Shown here piece after piece: positions 6,039 to 10,174 of a stretch of DNA of 10,174 nucleotides. Made by a program: the position numbers and the translations under genes. The notes under the pieces were generated by a model. That model did no database searches, was not told the DNA's origin, and worked only from the letters and a program-made list of their open reading frames with translations. The stretch's first letter is position 1. Each line of letters starts with the position of its first letter. The stretch spans positions 1-10,174 of the forward strand of contig CAYGZM010000134.1 of assembly GCA_964354365.1 (NCBI GenBank). Direction: 5' to 3'. Origin of the DNA: CAYGZM01 sp964354365. Its GTDB lineage: Bacteria > Planctomycetota > Phycisphaerae > Sedimentisphaerales > Anaerobacaceae.

Positions 6039-8763
6039 AAAAGCGATTTGGTTTCCACAGCGTGATCGTGATGAGCTTGTTTGCGGCTGGGATGGTGCAG
6101 GCGGCCCAAGGCCCCGTGGGGGTGAGACCGCAACCGGACGAGTTCTATTTTCGCAACCAGTGGATGGGTCAACTGGTTGGCAGGACGGAGCAGATTACTC
6201 GTCCCCATCTAAAGCTGCTTTACGAAGATACGACGGAGGGGGTGTCTCGCGGACGGTCCTGGCGCGGCACGCCGTACCAGCTTGGCGACAAGACCTNNNN
6301 NNNNNNNNNNNNNNNNNNNNNNNNNNNNNNNNNNNNNNNNNNNNNNNNNNNNNNNNNNNNNNNNNNNNNNNNNNNNNNNNNNNNNNNNNNNNNNNNGTGT
6401 CTCGCGGACGGTCCTGGCGCGGCACGCCGTACCAGCTTGGCGACAAGACCTACACCAACGGGTTCGCATTCAATTCCACCAAGCACTTTCTGGTGGTTCC
6501 GGGGCAGCCCGCAGAAAGGTTCGTTGCGGAGGTGGGATTGGAGAACAACGACGATACGCAGCGCGGCGCGGCGACGGGTAATGGCTCGGTGACGTTCCAT
6601 GTGCTGGTCGATGGCAATGAGGTCTTCGTCTCGCCGGTGCTCCGGCTGAAGGATGGGGCGCGCGCCGTCAACGTGCCGCTTAACGGCGCCCGGGAATTCG
6701 AGATCCGTGTCAAGGACGGCGGCGACGGGCGCAGCTACGACCAGGCGCTCTGGGCCGACGCGACGGTGCGGCTTGCGAACGGCGCAAGCGCGACACTGCA
6801 AGAGTTGCCGTTAGAGGGGACCGGCGGAAAGAAATTCTCACTCAGCGAGCCGCCGTTCTCGTTTTTTTATGACGGCAAACCTTCAACGGAGCTGCTCAAG
6901 CAATGGACAGTCACCCGCGATGCACAAAAGCTCGATGCGCAGCGCACCGGGCATACGCTTGTTTATACGAACTCCGCGAGCGGCCTGCAGGTCCGGTGTG
7001 TTCTGATTGAATATAACGATTTTCCCACGGTGGAATGGACGGTGTACTTCAAGAACACCGGCCCCAACGACACGCCGATCATTGAAAAGATTCAGGCGCT
7101 TGATATCGAGCTGAGCCGCAGCAGCGAGGGGGAGTTTCTGCTGCACCATAACGTCGGTTCTCCCGCCAGCGCCAATGACTACGGCCCGCTGGAAACGCGA
7201 TTGGGCCCGGGCGCCACAAAGCGCCTGGCCGGCGCGGGCGGGCGTCCGACCAATGCAGACTGGTCGTACTTCAACCTTGAATGGTCCGGCGAGGCACAAG
7301 GCCCCGTGGGGGGAATCATTGCTGCCGTCGGCTGGCCGGGGCAGTGGGCGGCGGAGTTTGTGCGCGACAACGCACGCGGCTTGCACCTCCGCGCCGGCCA
7401 GGAATTGACGCGATTCAAACTGCTGCCCGGCGAAGAGGTCCGCAGTCCGCTGATTGTCCTGCAGTTCTGGAAAGGCAACTGGATTGTGGCGCAGAACGTA
7501 TGGCGCCGCTGGATGATGGCCCATTCGATGCCTACGCCGGGCGGCCAGCTTCCACAACCGCAATTGCTCGCCTCCAGCTCGCGCCAGTACGACGAGATGA
7601 TTAACGCCAACGAAGCCAACCAGATGATGTTCATCGACCGTTACATAGAGGAGGGTATCAAGCTCGATTACTGGTGGATGGACGCCGGCTGGTATGTGCA
7701 TCATGGCGGCGGCTGGCCTCGCGTGGGCACATGGGAAGTGGACACGGGCCGTTTTCCGCGTGGGCTGCGGGCCATCTCAGACTACGCGCACGGCAAGGGT
7801 CTGAAGATATTGGTCTGGTTCGAGCCGGAGCGAGTGACTGCCGGGACGTGGCTGGCGAACAACCATCCTGAATGGGTGCTGGGCGGCGCCAAGGGCGGGC
7901 TGCTCAACCTCGGCAATGATGCTGCGCGCCAATGGCTGACCGAGCACGTGGACGGGCTGCTGAACGAGCAGGGCATCGACCTTTACCGTCAGGATTTCAA
8001 CATGGACCCGCTGGGCTATTGGCGCGGCGCCGACTCGCCGGACCGCCAGGGCATAACCGAAATCAGATATGTCACGGGGTACCTGGCCTACTGGGACGAG
8101 CTGCGCCGCCGGCATCCGAAGATGCTCATCGATTCATGCGCGAGCGGCGGGCGGCGCAACGACGTTGAGACGATGCGTCGCGCCGTGCCATTGTGGCGGA
8201 GCGACTATGCCTTCGAAGCCATCGGCCACCAGTGCATGATGTACGGCCTGTCGCTGTGGCTGCCGTATCACGGCACCGGCACCGTATTCACTCGTAATGC
8301 GCCATACTACGGCAGCGGCCACACACCCGTCGAGCCTTATGCCTTCTGGAGCAACGCCGGTCAGAGTATCGGCTTTGGTCTGGACGTTCGCTTGAAGGAC
8401 CTCGACTACGCTGCGGTGCGCCGCCTCATCGGCCAGTGGCGTCAAATCGCCGCCAACTACTACGGCGATTTCTACCCTCTCACGCCCTGGTCTCGTGATG
8501 ACACGGTATGGATGGCCTGGCAGTTCGACCGGCCGGGGGCGGGCGAGGGTATGGTCCAGGTCTTCCGCCGGCACAACAGCTTCTATGAGTCCGGACGCTT
8601 GCGGCTGTTCGGTCTGGATGAGCCGGCCGATTACCTTGTGTCCAACCTCGATACGGGCGAGCAAGAACACCACAGCGGGCGCGAGCTGCTGGCCGACGGG
8701 CTGCCCGTGACTATTGCGGCCAAGCCGGGGGCCGTGCTGCTGACATATCAGAAACAAAAATGA
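6035..8763 (+). CDS. Secreted NPCBM-GH36 alpha-galactosidase-type glycoside hydrolase (interrupted only by an assembly gap)
   Basis: Removing 6242-6396 (one copy of a 55-bp duplicate plus 100 Ns) joins two frames into one 857-aa protein; residue numbers refer to this. Residues 1-23 are a signal peptide (KKR, hydrophobic core, VQA|AQ). About 70-198 is an NPCBM carbohydrate-binding domain (GTPYQLGDKTYTNGFAFNST; VGLENNDD). A beta-sandwich follows, then a GH36 barrel: WWMDAGW (495-501), ILVWFEPERV, LYRQDFNMDP with predicted nucleophile D602, SCASGGRRND (C650), and WRSDYAFEA with predicted acid/base D672. A C-terminal beta-domain ends at YQKQK. Clan GH-D enzymes release alpha-linked galactose (or GalNAc) with retention of configuration. 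The nucleophile motif is RQDFN rather than the classical KWDMN, so specificity may differ. It would act outside the cytoplasm. It lies 138 bp after the DUF5703 enzyme on the same strand, probably co-transcribed. Start is GTG with a strong ribosome site. Confidence 0.9.
6242..6296 (+). repeat. Left copy of 55-bp exact duplicate (contig end)
   Basis: These 55 bases begin GTGTCTCGCGG and end GACAAGACCT directly at the first N. They are identical to 6397-6451 and encode the same residues of the NPCBM domain. Ending exactly at the gap marks it as an unmerged contig overlap, not a biological repeat. Confidence 0.9.
6297..6396. other. Assembly gap of 100 Ns
   Basis: Exactly 100 undetermined bases, the usual placeholder for a gap of unknown size. 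It sits between two identical 55-bp ends, so the true gap is most likely negative (an overlap) and no sequence is missing. Confidence 0.97.
6397..6451 (+). repeat. Right copy of 55-bp exact duplicate (contig start)
   Basis: Begins immediately after the last N and is identical to 6242-6296. The sequence then continues into the rest of the NPCBM domain (YTNGFAFNST). The two copies are in different frames across the gap because 155 bp is not a multiple of three. Confidence 0.9.
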
Positions 8764-8782
8764 AGGCGCCGATGAAGCCGTC
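8764..8782. other. 19-bp convergent spacer between GH36 gene and carB
   Basis: The two stops face each other (TGA at 8761-8763, TAG of carB at 8783-8785). There is no room for a separate terminator and no hairpin with a T-run is visible here, so transcripts from the two strands may overlap at their 3' ends. Confidence 0.7.
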
Positions 8783-10174
8783 CTATCTGATTGCGGCGTG
8801 GTAGCTTTGCAGGGATTTTACCGTTGTTTCTCTACCCCGTCTTGCGGCGATACCTTTCGCAGTGGCGGCGGCGGCGGTTGTTGTGGTGATGTATGGTATC
8901 TTGTACTTGATGGCGGCCTTCCTGATATAGGAATCGTCATGCTGGCTATGTTTGCCCACCGGGGTATTGACTATTAGCTGAATCTGGTTGTTCTTGATGG
9001 CGTCAATGATATTCGGCCTGCCCTCGTGCATCTTAAAAATGCGTTGTGCGTTTATGCCCTTTTCAGTCATAAGCTTGTATGTCCCCTCCGTTGCCATGAT
9101 CTCAAAACCGCAGTCAGCGAAGGCCTTGGCGGTATCGGCGATTGCCGGCTTGTCGGGATCGGCGACCGTTATCAGGACCGTTCCCTTTGAGGGAAGCGGC
9201 TGTTGTGTCGCCTCCTGAGCTTTTGAGAAGGCCAGCCCGAACGAATCCGCCAGCCCCAGTACTTCGCCGGTCGAGCGCATCTCTGGTCCGAGCAGCGGGT
9301 CAACCTCCGGGAACATGTTAAACGGGAATACGGCTTCCTTCACGCCGAAATAAGGGATTTGCTTTTGCTTTAGGTTCAGGTCGGCGAGCTTCCTGCCGAG
9401 CATAATTTGTGTCGCGATCCGAGCCATCGATATTCCACAGACCTTCGAGACCAGCGGCACCGTCCTCGACGCTCGCGGGTTGGCTTCGAGCACATAGACT
9501 ACATCGTCCGCTATTGCATACTGCATATTCATCAGTCCGACAACCTTCAGCTTGGTTGCTATTGTCCTGGTGTACCTGCAAATGGTTTCGATGTGTTTCT
9601 GAGGGATCGATACCGGCGGGATAACGCAGGCCGAATCGCCGGAATGTATGCCTGCAAGCTCGATGTGCTCCATAACCGCAGGGACAAAGGCGTCAACGCC
9701 GTCGGCGATGGCGTCGGCCTCGGCTTCGGTCGCGTTGACAAGGAACCTGTCTATCAGAATCGGCCTTTCCGGCGTGACTTCCACTGCGGCGGCTACGTAC
9801 TGGCGCAGCATCTCTTCATCGTGGACGACTTCCATACCGCGTCCGCCGAGCACGTAGGACGGCCGCACCATCAGAGGATATCCGATTCGTTTGGCGACTT
9901 TCAGCGCCTGGTCGAGATTGCTGGCCATCCCGGACTCGGGCATCGGTATTTTGAGCTTTTTCATAACCGCGCGGAATTGGTCGCGGTCTTCGGCCAAATC
10001 AATCGTATCGGGGGTGGTGCCGAGTATCCTGACGCCTGCGTCTTCGAGCTGCCGTGCGATATTCAAAGGCGTCTGGCCGCCAAATTGAACGATGACTCCT
10101 TCGGGCTTCTCTTTTTCGTAAATGCTCAACACGTCTTCCACGGTCAGCGGCTCGAAATACAGCTTGTCGGAGGT
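8783..10174 (-). CDS. carB: Carbamoyl-phosphate synthase large subunit, C-terminal part (5' end outside window)
   Basis: CarB makes carbamoyl phosphate from bicarbonate, glutamine-derived ammonia and ATP, in the cytoplasm with CarA, feeding pyrimidine and arginine synthesis. The visible 463 residues begin at the right edge with TSDKLYFEPLTVEDV, a conserved string just past the middle of the usual protein of about 1,070 aa, so roughly the last 43% is present. The second ATP-grasp unit (carbamate phosphorylation) shows VIVQFGGQTPL, MVRPSYVLGGRGMEVV (about fragment residues 102-117) and VLEANPRASRTVPLVSK. From about residue 327 the MGS-like allosteric domain follows (GTVLITVADPDKPAIADTAK; FEIMATEGTYKL; IVNTPVGK), ending KSLQSYHAAIR. 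The frame is intact and motifs are complete. The GTG at 10141 is internal, not a start. It is convergent with the GH36 gene and functionally unrelated to the glycosidases. Confidence 0.97.
   Translation of the reverse strand, partial: TSDKLYFEPLTVEDVLSIYEKEKPEGVIVQFGGQTPLNIARQLEDAGVRILGTTPDTIDLAEDRDQFRAVMKKLKIPMPESGMASNLDQALKVAKRIGYPLMVRPSYVLGGRGMEVVHDEEMLRQYVAAAVEVTPERPILIDRFLVNATEAEADAIADGVDAFVPAVMEHIELAGIHSGDSACVIPPVSIPQKHIETICRYTRTIATKLKVVGLMNMQYAIADDVVYVLEANPRASRTVPLVSKVCGISMARIATQIMLGRKLADLNLKQKQIPYFGVKEAVFPFNMFPEVDPLLGPEMRSTGEVLGLADSFGLAFSKAQEATQQPLPSKGTVLITVADPDKPAIADTAKAFADCGFEIMATEGTYKLMTEKGINAQRIFKMHEGRPNIIDAIKNNQIQLIVNTPVGKHSQHDDSYIRKAAIKYKIPYITTTTAAAATAKGIAARRGRETTVKSLQSYHAAIR

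Noticed and set aside
5549..6208. 219-aa minus-strand frame spanning the hydrolase spacer
   Set aside because: Covers the ends of two real plus-strand genes and the strong ribosome site; no motif in the translation.
6242..6451. A true tandem duplication or mobile-element target-site duplication
   Set aside because: The copies abut the N run exactly on both sides and merging them restores the frame, so contig overlap is the simpler reading.
6035..6592. Separate short gene ending at 6592, and a second gene starting at 6160
   Set aside because: Both are products of the frame shift introduced by the 100-N gap and 55-bp duplicate; collapsing the overlap gives one gene.
6107..7315. Repeated string CAAGGCCCCGTGGGGG near 6110 and 7300
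   Set aside because: Both encode AQGPVG in different contexts of the same gene; no flanking similarity, so likely coincidence.
6883..7704. 273-aa minus-strand frame inside the GH36 gene, and 8134-8757 likewise
   Set aside because: Antisense shadows of GC-rich GH36 coding sequence; the plus strand carries the catalytic motifs in frame.
8783..10141. GTG at 10141 as the start of a short CarB
   Set aside because: The frame continues to the window edge with conserved CarB residues (TSDKLYFEPLT), so this is an internal codon.
1..10174. CRISPR array, insertion sequence, tRNA or rRNA, phage or defence genes
   Set aside because: Searched by eye; no spaced repeats, transposase motifs, inverted element ends, cloverleaf-like segments in spacers, or defence domains were seen. 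Almost all sequence is accounted for by five coding regions.

Overview
The window looks like a chromosomal fragment of an uncultivated planctomycete, probably class Phycisphaerae and possibly near Sedimentisphaerales. This is inferred from the paired genes on the left: an ECF sigma factor followed 2 bp later by a one-TM protein with a FDFETWK-type cytoplasmic tail, a layout I associate with that class. Large secreted glycoside hydrolases (DUF5703/GH95-like and NPCBM-GH36) also fit. A 100-N gap indicates a draft or metagenome assembly. Taxonomy is inference only.

Layout, left to right. (1) Positions 1-2372, minus strand: a very long open frame with no stop before the window edge. It encodes a membrane-anchored protein of at least 790 aa, which I read as the anti-sigma or sensor partner of the next gene. 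(2) 2375-2911, minus: an ECF-type RNA polymerase sigma factor. (3) About 2912-3049: a short divergent spacer with two small perfect palindromes and a stem over the start codon of the rightward gene. (4) 3050-5896, plus: a secreted DUF5703/GH95-like glycosidase with a LamG/concanavalin-like domain inserted in its middle; the halves of that domain appear in swapped order. (5) 5897-6034: spacer with a possible 44-aa ORF that overlaps the next start by 4 bp. (6) 6035-8763, plus: a secreted NPCBM-GH36 alpha-galactosidase-type enzyme. It looks broken only because of a false assembly gap: identical 55-bp contig ends flank 100 Ns, and collapsing them restores one 857-aa frame. (7) 8783-10174, minus: the C-terminal 463 residues of CarB, convergent with the GH36 gene across 19 bp.

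Taken together, the left and centre suggest a small glycan-use locus. A sigma/transmembrane-sensor pair is divergently arranged with two exported glycosidases, which could act outside the cytoplasm on alpha-galactose- or fucose-type linkages of a complex polysaccharide. The regulatory link and the substrates are inferences; carB is an unrelated housekeeping neighbour. I found no RNA genes, CRISPR arrays, insertion sequences or defence genes. The most unusual items are the permuted LamG insertion and the large sensor-like protein.
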